From: Hetaerina americana
Taxonomy: Eukaryota; Arthropoda; Insecta; Odonata; Calopterygidae
DNA: 64,000 nucleotides
Direction of reading: 5' to 3'
Assembly (NCBI GenBank): GCA_022747635.1
Contig: JAKTNV010000079.1
Span: 930,001 to 994,000 of the forward strand
Positions 36,906 through 49,549 of this stretch are shown piece after piece (the first letter of the stretch is position 1; each line of letters begins with the position of its first letter). The position numbers and the translations under genes were made by a program. Below the pieces are notes generated by a model that was given only the letters and a program-made list of their open reading frames with translations, was not told the origin of the DNA and did no database searches.

Positions 36906-39040
36906 GTGGATAGGAAAGGCCAATTTTTGTTAGCTGAGACTCTCCATTTGAGCGGGCACAACTAGGTGAATTATCAATCACACTGACCGAAAACGAGGCT
37001 TGCCATCGTTCACCCGGAGCCGGTAAAAAGTAAACACAGGCAGCAAGGGGAAAGGTATCAGGGAACTCACTGGCTCTGACACGATACTGGAAAACTAACA
37101 CAATGCGAGATGAGGTCCGTCGGCAAAAAGTCTATCGTGATATAGAACTATACAACCTCTAACCTATCAATAGCTTGTTACTGGTCCAGTGAGAAGGAAA
37201 CTACATACATTTTATGAACAAGCGCGCTGAAAGGGCATACCTATTGACTCCACACTCTGAACCAAGTAGAAGACGTTCAACAGATGTTTGAATGATGATT
37301 GAAATCGGACATATCCCACTACTGTGTTCCAATCTGGCACCATATTCGGATTTTTTCTTTAATATGTCCGTAAATCCTACGACGTTCGGATTCGACGCAC
37401 GGAGGGAGTACATTTTTAAAATGTTAAGTTTAGAATTATCTGATACTAAAACTTGCACCATTCTTAAAAATTTTTGTAAATTTAGAGTCGGAAGATATGT
37501 AAGACATAATGTTTCAATCGAGAAACTACATTGGATCTGCAAGTAGCATTTGAATTGGAATCTTATATGCACGTACGATACAAAACAAACATGAAAGAAT
37601 CAAATATGTACGTACAGTGTAGAGTTGAGTGAATTATAAAGTTTCAATTAACTGGTTTCGATAGGCTGTAATATAAACTGCACAACGTACGCGATAAAAT
37701 TTACTCGATAGGTTTATCAGTATAAATACCAATATCTCCGAAGTATACAGTTAATGAGTGACTTGAAGAAATTCTTGATGTTGTTGTATTTATTCTCACA
37801 ACCAATAGATTTTTAATGTTGGAAATTAATTGCCATCAAAGGGTAAGAAATTATTAATATTGCTAGCGAAGTGGTTGGTAGATATCGTTTAGCTGTGTTT
37901 ACTTTTATGAGAAGAAGCCATCTTTTTAAATTCAGACAAGTAAGTATACCACTACCTAACTTCTGTGGGACTAATAATTGTAAAACAATTTCTCTTAACT
38001 AGAGATTCCTGCGAGAAAATCGATCTCTATGCGTTCGTTACCTTAGTTCATAGGCAATATCTATCTATTCATTTTGAATTTTAAGTACTGAAACATATTT
38101 CCGATAATATCTGAACTTAAAATTTTTTAATATTCAGTTTTTTGGCCAAGTATTGACTGAAAAACATAAAAGACATGAAAAACATAACAAATTAAACATA
38201 ATTTTGAGGGATAAATCTGGATTGGATGTAAAGTAAAATATCCAAACATAATTTATCAACTTCCAATCATTCACTAAATGACCCATTTACGACACAACAC
38301 GGGATCAATCTGCATCCTTAGCCATTTAAACGCTAACGCAATATTATGAACCAATCAAATGCGAAGCACATCAAATATGACCAAAATTGCTAAATTATTC
38401 AACGAGTCAAGTGCATTGCTTTTTGCTGTTTTACATACGAATGTTGGCAACTTTTTATTGAATTATTATATAATAGAGGATAACACATTAGAGATATGAA
38501 CAGAAAGTCGACTATTTGTCATTTTTAATCATCATGAATAAATCCGGAGCATGGATTTGGCAATACTTCAAATCTGAGGAATTTGCCAATTCGACATAGG
38601 GAGTAAAGCAGAAGAGATGCTGATTTGATTGAGACCTGCGCGCAGGGGGGAAAGAAAGTAGACAGGAGAGACTATTAGTGCATAAACGTTGCATAGGATA
38701 GCGCCATATTGGTGACCTTTGTCTCGGCAATAAACAGACGACCACTAGGAATGAAATAAATGAGTTGCGATGTTCTAATTTGAATTTGAGTTACCTTGTT
38801 TGCGTCCTCTGACGGCCGAGTTAATATCACTCTGCACATTCAAATAATAAAAACTTTAGCACGACAGATCACATGGCACATCCAGGAAGGGTTTCGAAAT
38901 GACGAAATCGCTAAAATCAAGGAAACGGAAGGGTTGGATAATTTACAAAATAATGCGAGATATTTTACAGCGTCGCATCTTCGGATTTCCGTGTCTTACG
39001 AAACGACTGGGCAAACCCGCGACTCGGTATAACAGGAATG
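36906..39040. other. Non-coding; nothing recognised
   Basis: AT-rich; the longest frame is 123 codons (37201-37572, -) and resembles no known protein. Confidence 0.5.
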
Positions 39041-39425
39041 ACCGACAAGAGATGAGCAAGTCTTGGTTTTCTTCGTACACACATTCCCAGCCTTCAACTC
39101 ACTCTCCTATCGTTCTCCCGCTCGGACACCCCTTTCCATCCTCCTCATCCACTCCCCGGCCGGCCCCCACTCTCCCTCCTCTCACACCCTCCTTCCCGAC
39201 CAATTGTCGCAGATGAGCCCCTGTTGACCGCAAACTCCATTCCACCACCCTTGCCCCTCCCTCCCTCCCTCGCCCTTCCCCCGGGCCCATCCCTCACTCT
39301 TCGGCTGAGCGATGTCTCTCGACCTTCTCCCCTCGTCCCACACGTACACATTCCCTCCCACTGCATCCACGCCGCGGAGTACTCCACACCTCATTGGAGA
39401 ACCGCACCTCCCGCTCACTAATCAA
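39041..39425. other. GC-rich, C/T-skewed patch
   Basis: CCCTCC-type low-complexity sequence densest at 39100-39300. Gly/Arg-rich frames on the complement are shadows of composition. Confidence 0.4.
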
Positions 39426-40313
39426 CGACGGTGGACCGGCAATTCGCACTTGTGAACGCTCACCTTGGCACAGTGTTCAGAGAAGTTATTTTAAAAATGT
39501 GGATTGAAAAATGAAGTTCTCTTTCGGCCAAAGACTTGCGTCAGTGCTGATGAAACCGCGGTGGATAAATTAACATTTTCGCTAATAGTCCCCGAAAGAG
39601 CTACATGACCGAGGGGAAGCGTGGTCCAGATTCCAACGATAGGGGCAAAACTGCTTCACACATGCCACCGATGGCAGGCACTGGAGTAGCCGCTGGATGC
39701 ATTAGCGGTAGAAATTATGAATTGGGTTCATTTCCCCACGTGGGGAATAAACACGATTGAAATTTAAGATATTTACGACACTCTAAATCCAGAAGGATTT
39801 TTGTATCTTAGGAATTTAGGATTGAAACAAGGGAATTTACCTTGACTTTGAGTCGTGACGTCAAATATCTGGCGCTCTTTGATACTTAAATAACGCCTGG
39901 CACCTAATACAGCTTTTCCTGTCACGCAAGGATGAAAACTGTCGCCAATGATCCTGGTTACTGTCCTCAGATTGTCCCTTGCTCGGATGTGGGTTATGCC
40001 CAGTTAAGGGAATCTCGAACATCAACAGAGCGGTTGACTATCCATTCTTAGGCAATGCATATATTCCAAAATCTAACTTTAATCATAGTCTCACTAATTC
40101 GCAAAGAATGGATGTGTATTTATTATGCATATCGATTCAGGACAAGATTGGAGGCGGTCATTGCAGCTGAAGGGGTTCACATTGAGTGATGTTACTATTG
40201 ACAGATACCACTAATTGTATGTGAAAGGATTTTCATTTTCATTTGTATTGTTTTTCATACATTTGCTTTTAAACAAAAGTTTCATTTCTCCGGATTTAAG
40301 CGCCCTCGCCCTG
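39426..40313. other. Non-coding; nothing recognised
   Basis: Mixed composition with short frames only. Confidence 0.5.
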
Positions 40314-40326
40314 TACATACACACAA

Positions 40327-40395
<69 letters not shown>

Positions 40396-40396
40396 A
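40314..40396. repeat. (CA)n(TA)n microsatellite
   Basis: A CA-rich run (about 40318-40340) passes into (AT)n (40343-40386) and TATATA. It directly abuts the 3' tail of the minus-strand SINE, so it may have grown from that tail. Confidence 0.95.
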
Positions 40397-40668
40397 ACAA
40401 TAAACACAGTAATCAACCCGAAGGCCGGTTTGTTAGGTGATGGTAGAGTTCACCCAGTACTAAGCCCGACGGCGTGTGAAATTCACACATCAGGGTAGGG
40501 GGCCAGTACCTTTCCCTGTGCCGGTTTTGGTTTCCCAGGAAGATCTGGTACCCGAAAAATCACCTAGCTTGGGTGGAGCGGCAGGCGCTCAGAGAGGCTT
40601 GCCCGAGAATCGAACCCGGGCCCTCCGGTCAGTAGTCCAACGCTCTACCCTGGGCTACCGCGACCCAC
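40397..40668 (-). repeat. tRNA-derived SINE, copy B, best preserved
   Basis: On the minus strand a tRNA-like head has A box TAGCCCAGGGTA (40646-40657) and B box GGTTCGATTCT (about 40606-40616) within CCCGGG...CTCGGGC, giving a good T arm. The body has the blocks GGTGATTTTTCGGGTACCAG, CTTCCTGGGAAACC, GGCACAGGGAAAGG, CCCCCTACCCTGATGTG, GAATTTCACACGCCGTCGGG and GGTGAACTCTACCATCACCT. The tail hairpin has a CTTCGG loop (40412-40429), followed by TACTGTGTTTATTG. It is about 270 bases long and the longest copy here, so it is a useful reference for the family. Confidence 0.92.
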
Positions 40669-41744
40669 ATATATCATCACATACGAGTGAAATAAGCATT
40701 TACAGTATTAATTCGCCATTGAATTCAACGCAACCAGGAGTGCCAAACATGTTTCGTAGAGAAAATTAATTCGGCCACTTTACTCTGAATGCCATCAATA
40801 TTGAAAATTTTGGCACAAGATGACTGAAATGTGGGCACGAAAATGTTCACAGAATGCGACGAGGGAAAAAAATAAGTGGGAAAGGTGAAGATGAAACATT
40901 TGACAGCTAAAATGTTGGCAGGTGTTCATTACATATTCAATTTAAGTTGCCACAACTTATGCCAAGTAATACCCCACGACTGACTGACAGACATTTGTAC
41001 GTGAACTAGCAACACTAAGAGAATCCTGCAATGTAGAAGAGAAAGCGACGCCAAAAACAACGAACGCATTATTCCTCCTTTTCTCTACCTTGCTCTGGAC
41101 ACACGATATACGTAGCCCATCGCTTCATTTTCCCATGGTTTCACACAAGCAGGAAGAGATTTACTCACAAGGACTGGTGAAAGCGCAAATCTATGCTTGT
41201 AGTACGGATACGAAAGGATAAACCTCCCAACACCGTCCACACCTGACGCAGCGATAAATTAAAAACTTGCATAATCATAAAAAACACGTCATAATAATAA
41301 AATGAAGGCATTTTTAACATTCGTCCTATATCCTACCGCTTTTCATAAGTGGTAAATTAAATAGATAAGGCTCTAACTCGAACACGGATTAGTTTGTTTG
41401 CGTAATTTGGACTATCTCAACTCGAAGGAAGCCCCTACCTGTCATATTTTTCACGAAATACTTAGTGAGTTTTCCAAAGGCTCTCCGTTGCCCACAAACG
41501 TTGTGAGACTATTTAAAATGTTCGACAGACAAACATTTCAAAGAAAATTATGAACTCTGCGAATTCATTTGGCTATCCCACTTTCGCTCAACATGCCCTA
41601 TAATAAAATTTATATGATTGCTCCAAAAATGGGTTCAGGTAAAACTAATACGCTATTTTCTAGTGCACATGGACGCAGGATTCCAGTGGTGGTCAAATCA
41701 TATCGCTGAACATAGTACATAGTACATGAAAGTTGGTTTCATTA

Positions 41745-41748
<4 letters not shown>
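40669..41748. other. Non-coding; nothing recognised
   Basis: AT-rich with frequent stops; no repeat or gene found. Confidence 0.55.

Positions 41749-41797
<49 letters not shown>
41749..41797. repeat. (TA)n microsatellite
   Basis: About 24 TA units with one TACA interruption, preceded by a run of seven As. Confidence 0.95.
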
Positions 41798-41798
<1 letters not shown>

Positions 41799-44689
41799 TA
41801 TATTCAATGATACACATACTACAAAGTGAATAAATAGTACCCACGCCCACATTAGGAATTCCACCAATAGCATTTGGTGAAAAGCATAATGCCATCATCG
41901 CTAAAACTCATCGGTTGAAGGGAACTCCATTAAAATCCTTAGAAATACAATTTTAATTACTACTCCTTTTTCTGTTTTGCAACCTCATGAGGGAACAACG
42001 GAAGGAAAATGAAGCGGGGAAAAAGTTCTCCAGGGAGGGGAAGGAACGAAAGTGTGTGCCCGAGGCCGTGCAACGAGCAACGTGAGAAGTAGGCCGCTCG
42101 TAACTCGCTTAAATCTTTTTTTTCGGCGAGATGCGAGATTTCCAGAGGAAGTAAAGGGAAAACGGTTATGGCATAAAATATTTCAAGGCGTCAGGGGAAA
42201 GAGTTGAGAGGCGGGAGGGGCAACGGTCAGACAAACGAGGGAGGGGTTTGGCTGTTACGGTGGCTTGACTCCGAGAAACAATGGCCTGCATTGAGTCGTG
42301 CGATTGGACCACAATAAAAAACGTAGATGCTGGACACGCGTGAGGTAGTTCGATAGCGCCCTCAAGAAATGACGACGCATTCGCCTGTGCAATAAACTTT
42401 AGAGCCAAACACTATCCACAATCAGTCTTGACTTTCACTTCCGAGACCTCATAACCGATTCCATGCCTCTCAGGCATTCGCTGTTTGCCCAATGGTCAGC
42501 GCTTATTGCTTAAAAAAAATGAAATTAACAGGTAATTTCGCAAGTTCAGTCAGCATTAGCCAGGGAAATAGTATTCCAAATAGAACTCTCCACATTCATT
42601 AAGGCTGAGTACTCGAACTTAAACCCACAAATATGGTAATTTCTAATCTGCCAATTCATGTTGAGAAGAAATTTTCAACTACGAAAGCATTTACAGTTCA
42701 TTAAAATGTAATTACAGGCGCTGGCTGCTTAATTGTATGTACCTGAAGCCTTTCATCCTGCAATACTGGAAATTATGGGATAACTGCTTCCCAACGATAT
42801 TAGGAGTTATTAAAACAATCTCAGAGCAAAAAATATTTTTGGAAACTCACAGGAATGTCGCATCTATAAACTTTCCATGATCTAGATCCCAGAGCAGAGG
42901 TTGGAAACTAAGTATATTAGATTGACCTAAAAATAATTTTACAAGAAAGCACTCCCATGTTCCGCATTTCGCGACCTCAATTAAAAGACTTTGTTCTTGA
43001 ATTGAGAAGGAATGGAGAGCGGCCTTCAACGCAGATTAATGAAGAGATCCCCCTTCACTCACGAATGGATCATAATAATGCCACATATTCCGTTTCTTTA
43101 ATGGATGGTACGAGAACGCTTTCACTTTTATGAATCCAATTTGCAAAAGGTTTAAAGAAGGAAGCAATTAATCAACACGCAAGCACACGAAAAAAGAGGT
43201 GAAAATTTGATGCATATCGGATGATGCTGAGGAAATGTATAGAAAAGCTTACGAGATATTATCTTTTTTTCATTTTCACTAATTAGGAAATCTACTCATC
43301 CTCTATTGATTAAGTACCGGTCAATTATTGCCGCAAGCGCCTAATGAAACACGAACTACTCAAAATTCATCAGTCTTCGAAGAAAAACAATCCTGGATAA
43401 TGTCTAGTGAATATATAATGGGAAAAACTTTTCTTCCTAATTAAACCTGCGCCAATTGCAACACTAAGTGGAAGCCTAGAAAGCGGTGTTAACCACGTAG
43501 GAAGTACTTAATAATGAAAATTACACTGCCCTTCTAAAATATGCCGTTTTAGGCAACTAAAAATATGGCCTAAATATCATGAAGACCAAAAAATGTAAGT
43601 CATTGGAAATATCAATTTGTAAACGTAGCAACTACTAACTTTCGGGTCACGGGTGACAGTTCTAAAACTTGATTACTATTCTGGAAATGAGCACTGGATC
43701 TCTAAGGATCAAGAGCGTGTGCGGCTCAAGCATTAACAATACGAATATACCGACAAATGGGAACTAAATTCCCAAGGTTGTTTCCCGAACTTCGCTTAAG
43801 GGGCACCTTCTGATTAGCAAATCATCATCATGTTTTCAATGACTGCGGATCGCAGGAGAGGAAGGAAACTGATACAATACAGCAGAGTTTAACGGGAATT
43901 GGTTGTGAATTCAAGGGTGACGATGAGGGAGAGAAATGAGGAGAGCTTTGGGGACTCCATGGGGCCAAGGAAGAAGGTGCAGGACTAGAAAGAAGTGCTG
44001 AGGAGACGGTCAAAGGAGTGATAGATGGGCAGAAGAATTCGGCGAAGGAGTTCAGGGGAGAGGAGAACGGGGAAGGGTGTGCATTTAACGGGGAATGATG
44101 AAAAGAAACGAGGCCAAAAGAAAAACACTGAAGTCGAGGGGGCGCTTATTGGAACAGCTGCGATACGGGCAGCACTCATGCGCTGCGCTTAAAAACGCGG
44201 CAGACGTGGAAGTTTGAATGGAACAATGCAATGAGGACGAGGAAGGAACCATTTCTCACGTCACAGTATTTCCACGAGACTCCATTTCTGAATTCGAACT
44301 CATCTCCTTCGTCTATATATAGTTTTAAGAGGTAGGTTACATTCCATTCTAAACTTCCTTCTGCGGACTCGACATGCTCCTAATTGGATCAAGAAGGTGA
44401 GCTCTTTGATGCAGAATATTCAGGGAGTGAAATCTAGATTGAACAGATTTAAAAAGACTGACGGGTGGAAGTCATTATTTTAGAGAATGAGCCAAAAACC
44501 TATCCAAAATCATATCCAATACGTATGTAATGGGAAAGTACAGGAAGACGGAGAGGGTGACAGAAACGAGAAAAACACAGAGCTGGGAACTTAAGGGAGA
44601 TAAAGCTTGAGAGGAATTAAGGAAGGGAGGGGGAAATCCTAACATTATAGGGAGAAATGTCCGTAAGCACAGGTGAAATACAGGGCTTC
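41798..44689. other. Non-coding; nothing recognised
   Basis: Includes a GA-rich part (43840-44110) and a short GC-richer part (42000-42260). Frames are short and unlike known proteins. Confidence 0.5.
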
Positions 44690-45210
44690 AAGGATTAATG
44701 TAAAACATTTACCTTTCTCAACAAAACAATCGGTGTCTGGAACAGTCTACCTGCAGAACTATTCGAATCCTTCCCAAAGTAAATACATTAAAGAAAAGAT
44801 TCAACAAATTTACTTGAAATTTGCCCGTATATATGTAAAATTTTATGCATGAATGTATGTTACAACCTGGCAAACTGCCAACTGGAGACAATTTCCTTTA
44901 ATAATATTTTCGGTAAAATTTGGGACAGGGAATCCATTACGAAACCAGAATATGCCACGCCTGATACGGTGCTAACTTTGATCGAAGGATATCATACGCG
45001 CTTCCCTGTATGTTTGTAAGAAACGGCAACATAAGACGAGCTGCGGCATGCTTCATGGTCTCCTACTGCGTTCACCTGCTTCACTCATTAAAATTTACGC
45101 TTCTTGGACTCCTAAGGTGTAGTAACAGCGCGACGAGGAAATTGGCTATAAAAGATAACATTTAATGTCATCCTTTGGGATGATTTAACAACCAAATAAA
45201 TAAATAAATA
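44690..45210 (+). pseudogene. Relic of the 3' end of a jockey/CR1/L2-like non-LTR retrotransposon
   Basis: The frame starting at 44714 reads TIGVWNSLPAELFESFPK, then a stop at 44780. WNSLP...F...FK is the typical end of reverse transcriptase proteins of jockey, CR1 and L2-like elements. After the stop, a frame shifted by one base continues with NTLKKRFNKF and ends at 44815. A single-base indel therefore separates the two parts. Downstream, a 3' UTR-like stretch runs to AAATAAATAAATAAAT at about 45194-45209, a typical A-rich microsatellite tail. The upstream part of the element is missing or too decayed to see. This family is distinct from the RTE copies. Confidence 0.65.
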
Positions 45211-46163
45211 TTACAGCTATTGCTTTCTATCGTCCAGCTTAGTCCAATAGAAACAAACTAGCCATCATTTTCGCAAAGCGTCTTGGTTCATATCCTGTCC
45301 CGTGCGTGCCTGCTGTATTGTGATACAGGTAAGGCTTTTCACGGTTTGTACCAAGAATGCGTAATGATCTTAGTAATTGAGACACCGCAAATCCTAATTA
45401 CGACTGCTAAGTGACATTTCCTAAGCACACGTGCTAAACAAGCATATTAATATATAATATCAGCAAATAGGTACATTTGTGCCCACCAGTAAAAGGAATA
45501 GAAATGCATAGCAAATTATACGGGAATTATGACAGTTATCGTGCTGTTTACGGAGAAATATAGATTTCTTCATTTAAGAAACACATGCGGAATGTAATTG
45601 GTAGAAGGAAACGTGAAATAGCTATGTTATGATGGCTCACTTACGCAATAGGGTAAACATAATTGTGATAGGCGAGGTTTAATCCATACACGAACACTCA
45701 AATGCGAGAGTTGCCTCAAAGCTGAGTGCCGTCAGCACTTTCTCCTTTATTGCGACCACGTGAGGCGTGACAGCCTTCAGCCTTGATGTGAAGGAGTAAT
45801 TCTACCTAAACCTTGAGACGAAAGTCTTATTCATTCCGATTCAAGTCAAACAGTAATGCAAGGATGAAACAAATGTCAGCCTTGTCTTGATCAGCTGTCG
45901 CGTACTTCCTCTAACCTTACTACCATAAAAAATTCGGATCCAATTCATGGCTAGGGTTTATTAATACACGAAGTCCGATTTAAGTCCTCATGGAGGAGAA
46001 ATGGGAACTTTGAATCGGAGATAAAAGGATGGACTTTGGCGGGAAAATATATTTCCGAGTCCAAGACATGAGGAACTATGGATGTCACTCAACAGGTCCC
46101 TGGAGGAGCCGATCTTCAGAGGAATTAACAAGGTCTAACAAAATATAATTACTTATTTCCAAC
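45211..46163. other. Non-coding; nothing recognised
   Basis: AT-rich DNA between the non-LTR relic and the TIR element. Confidence 0.5.
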
Positions 46164-46191
46164 TACCGTATTTTCCCATCGATAACACGCG
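46164..46191 (+). repeat. Terminal inverted repeat, left
   Basis: Starts TACCGTATTTTCCCATCGAT and ends CGCG. It matches the reverse complement of 49550-49577 at 27 of 28 positions. Confidence 0.8.
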
Positions 46192-46270
46192 TGTGATCAA
46201 TACAAAAATGTTCAGATGATCTAAAATATGACGATGCGCGTTATATAATGAAATTTGAAAAAGTCTAAAC

Positions 46271-46326
46271 ATAGACGTATTTTTACACACACACATCCGA
46301 TATAGACGTATTTTCACACACACTAA
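46271..46326. repeat. 31-bp tandem duplication inside the TIR element
   Basis: ATAGACGTATTTTTACACAC (from 46271) and ATAGACGTATTTTCACACAC (from 46302) are two units with a 31-base period, each ending in a CA-rich run. Confidence 0.8.
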
Positions 46327-46332
46327 AAATAA

Positions 46333-46341
46333 TTTTTACGA

Positions 46342-46417
<76 letters not shown>

Positions 46418-49257
46418 CAGCAGCAGGACAGAAGACGCAGGAGAAGAAGACAAAATTAGTTAGAATAGGAACGTGGAATGTTAGGACAATGATGAGGACA
46501 GGGAAATTGGAGAATGTTAAGCGAGAGATGGAAAGGGGAAATATAGATATTTTAGGTCTATGCGAGGTGAGATGGAAAGATAGCGGGGATTACTGGAGTG
46601 ATAAGTATAGAATAATATACAGCGGTGGGGACGAGAGCCAACGAGGGGTTGCCATAGTATTAAATGAAGAGGTAGGAAGAAGGGTAGTCAACATAGAGCA
46701 GGTAACGGATAGAATACTACTAGTGGAGATAAAAGCAGAACCGACGAACTTAGTGATTATTCAGGTATACATGCCACCGAGCAACCATAAGGAAGAAGAG
46801 GTCGATAAGATATACGATCAGTTAGAGGACATGATCGCGTGTGTTCCTGCAGGGAAACATTTGATAGTGATGGGGGATTGGAATGCGACGGTAGGCGAAG
46901 GAAGAGATGGTGATGAGGTGGGCGACTACGGTTTAGGCACGAGGAATGACCGCGGGGAGAAAGCAGTTGAGTTCTGCAGGAGACAGGGGTTAGTCATCAC
47001 CAACACTTGGTTTAGACACCACAAAAGACGCAGGTATACATGGAAAATGCCAGGTGACTCAGGAAGATATCAGCTAGATTATATCCTGGTTAGACACAGG
47101 TTTAGGAACAGTGTGATAAATTCGCACAGCTTCCCGGGAGCGGATGCGGACTCAGACCACAATTTAGTTGTTATGAAATGTAGCGTACGTTTCAAAAAGA
47201 TAAGGCAGGGGCGGCGAGTTAGAAAATGGAATGTAGAAGCATTAAATGGGTTGAAAAGGAAGGAATACAAAGAGGCGGTAGAGAAAATCATGGGGGATGG
47301 TAAAGGGCTTATAACTATCGAAGAAAAATGGGAAATGATCAAAAAAGGGTTGTCTAAAGCCGCAAAAGACACTATTGGAACCGTTAACGCTAAAAGGACT
47401 AGGAAACAATGGATCACGGATGAGATGATTACAAAGATGGATGAGCGGCGAAAATGGAAGAATATAAATACAGAATTAGGCAAAATGAAGTACAAAGAAT
47501 TGAACAATAAATTGAGGCGGGCAACAAATAAGGCAAAAGACGCATGGTGGAAGACGCAGTGCGAGGATATGGAAAGTCTCCAGAGGAAGGGTGAAATCGG
47601 TGCGCTGTACAGCAAAGTTAAATCGTTATCGGGAAGTAAGAAAGGAAGAGCTATGCTAACAGTTAGAGATAAGGCGGGTAAGGTAATAGTTGACGCAGGA
47701 AAGATCCAAGAGAGATGGAAGGAGTATATAGAAGAACTGTATAGTAAAGAACTCAGACCAACAAAGTTAGACATTGAAAAAGAAAATGACGTAGAGGAAG
47801 ATAGCTTAGGTCCAGGCATACTAGACAATGAGATAGAAAGGGTATTAAGGGAGATGAAACTAAATAAGGCCGTGGGGGTAGATAACATTCCCGTGGAACT
47901 TTTAAAATGCTTAGGAAAATGTGGTAGGAAGAGGCTATATGAGCTGATCCGTAGCATTTATGAGGAGGGAATCTGGCCGGAAGACTTTGTGAGAGCAGTT
48001 TTAGTTCCGATTCCGAAAAAGGTAAAGGCCACGTCATGTGAGGACTATAGGACAATTAGTTTGATATCCCACGCAGCTAAAGTTGTTCTCAGGATCATAA
48101 ACAAAAGGATAGAGAGTAGGACAAATGATTACTTAGGGGATGATCAGTTTGGGTTTAGGAAGGGGAGAGGTACGCGTGATGCTATTGCAGTAATGAGATT
48201 ATTAATCGAGAGGAATATAGAACACAACCAGGAGGTATTTGCCTGTTTCGTAGATTTCGAAAAAGCGTTTGATAGAGTGAATTGGGAAAAACTAATGAGT
48301 ATATTGCAGAAAATAGGAATAGATTGGAGGGAAAGGAGGCTAATCCGCAACCTGTACATGTCTCAGACTGCTCAGGTGCGGGTGGGAAACGGGGAGTCAG
48401 GATGGGCAGTGTTAGGAAGGGGTGTAAGGCAGGGTTGCCCATTATCACCGTTGCTGTTCAACCTGTATGCAGAGGAAATGATCAAAGAGGCATGGGAAGA
48501 ACTCGAGGTAGGAATGAAAGTGGGCGGGGAATTCGTAAAATCAGTTAGGTTTGCTGATGACCAAGCTTTAGTTTGTCAGTCAGCCAAGGGGCTGCAAGCA
48601 TTGCTGAGTGAATTGGAAATTCAGTGCGACAGGTATGGGATGAGAATCAACATTAATAAAACAAAGGTAATGCGATTTTCTAGAAAGAAAAAGGGCAAGC
48701 TTAGCATTAAAATAGGAGGGCAAAAACTAGAGCAGGTAGAACAGTTTACGTATCTCGGTAGTGTTTTGGACCAACACGGTCAAAGTAGTAGGGACGTAAG
48801 GAGAAGAATTGCGCTAGGCAAAGAGGCTTTCACAAGGAGGAGGGAGTTGATGACGGGGACTTTGAGTAAGGATGTTAAGAAAAGACTCGTAAAAACTTTG
48901 ATATGGAGCGTAGCTATGTACGGCGCGGAAACGTGGTCATTGAAGCAGGAGGATAGACGTAGACTGGAGGCTTTTGAAATGTGGGTGTGGAGAAGAATGG
49001 AGAAGGTGAAATGGACAGAGAAGAAAACAAATGAGGAAGTACTTGGTATGGTGGGCGAAGAGAGGGGTTTGTTGGGAGCAATCCTATGGAGGCAGGAAAA
49101 GTGGATGAAGGGGGTGTTGACCGGCAGTGGGATGTTGAAGACTGTGATAGAGGGTAGAGTGTTGGGCAAAAGAGGAAAGGGAAGGAACAGGATAGGGATG
49201 TTGGACGGGATGAAGGGCGGAAGAAAGTACTCAGATATGAAGAGGGACCTGGTGTAG
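46333..49257 (+). pseudogene. RTE endonuclease/reverse transcriptase, 5'-truncated but otherwise open
   Basis: The frame is open from 46333 through the TA repeat into the element, but the first ATG is at 46489, giving 922 residues. That start would omit the TWNVR motif carrying the metal-binding Asn, so no intact endonuclease can be made from it. All other key residues are present: CEVRW, VYMPP, GDWN (Asp codon 46876-46878), LDYI, SDHN, DFEKAFD, QGCPLSP (Pro codon 48439-48441) and FADD. The C terminus runs past the point where copy 1 stops, through GRNRIGMLDG, to a natural end at 49257. It lost its leader and start but kept catalytic residues, the reverse of copy 1. Confidence 0.88.
46344..46416. 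repeat. (TA)n microsatellite, left of RTE copy 2
   Basis: About 36 uninterrupted TA units that stop exactly where the RTE sequence begins (GCAGCAGCAGG, 46417). A matching tract lies on the other side at 49360-49422. Confidence 0.95.
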
Positions 49258-49350
49258 AGTAGAATTTAGGGTTGTGTTTTGTTAGTAGTCACAAAATATT
49301 TGTTTGGTAGTTGTGTCCATCGAAAAACCTACCTTAACCGGTAGATTACC

Positions 49351-49360
<10 letters not shown>
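46417..49360 (+). mobile_element. 5'-truncated RTE retrotransposon (copy 2) inside a (TA)n tract
   Basis: The copy begins at the base equivalent to 12596 of copy 1, so it lacks about 426 bases: the leader and the first 45 codons. From there it aligns to copy 1 to the very end, including the 3' UTR stem-loop and ATTACCT plus As. Both sides are (TA)n, consistent with insertion into a pre-existing microsatellite, which hides the target-site duplication. An alternative is that the right tract grew from the element's own tail. By hand count the proteins differ at about 46 of 890 positions (about 95% identity). Confidence 0.92.

Positions 49361-49422
<62 letters not shown>
49360..49422. repeat. (TA)n microsatellite, right of RTE copy 2
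   Basis: About 31 TA units directly after the A-run of the RTE tail, then CATATATG. It mirrors the tract at 46344-46416. Confidence 0.95.
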
Positions 49423-49428
<6 letters not shown>

Positions 49429-49549
49429 TGTTTATATAGATGCGCGGCCTCTATACCTGTTCAAGATAACTATGAAGTAGCCCTGGGCGACCGGTATCTA
49501 TGCAAATTCATGAGAACAACAAAGTTGTGGGTGCCCGTTATACATTAGG

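Noticed and set aside
40397..40429. Similarity between SINE copy B tail (CCTAAC...AACCGG...GATTAC) and the RTE 3' end
   Set aside because: The other SINE copies read AATCGA at this place, so the match is private to copy B and does not show a shared LINE/SINE tail.
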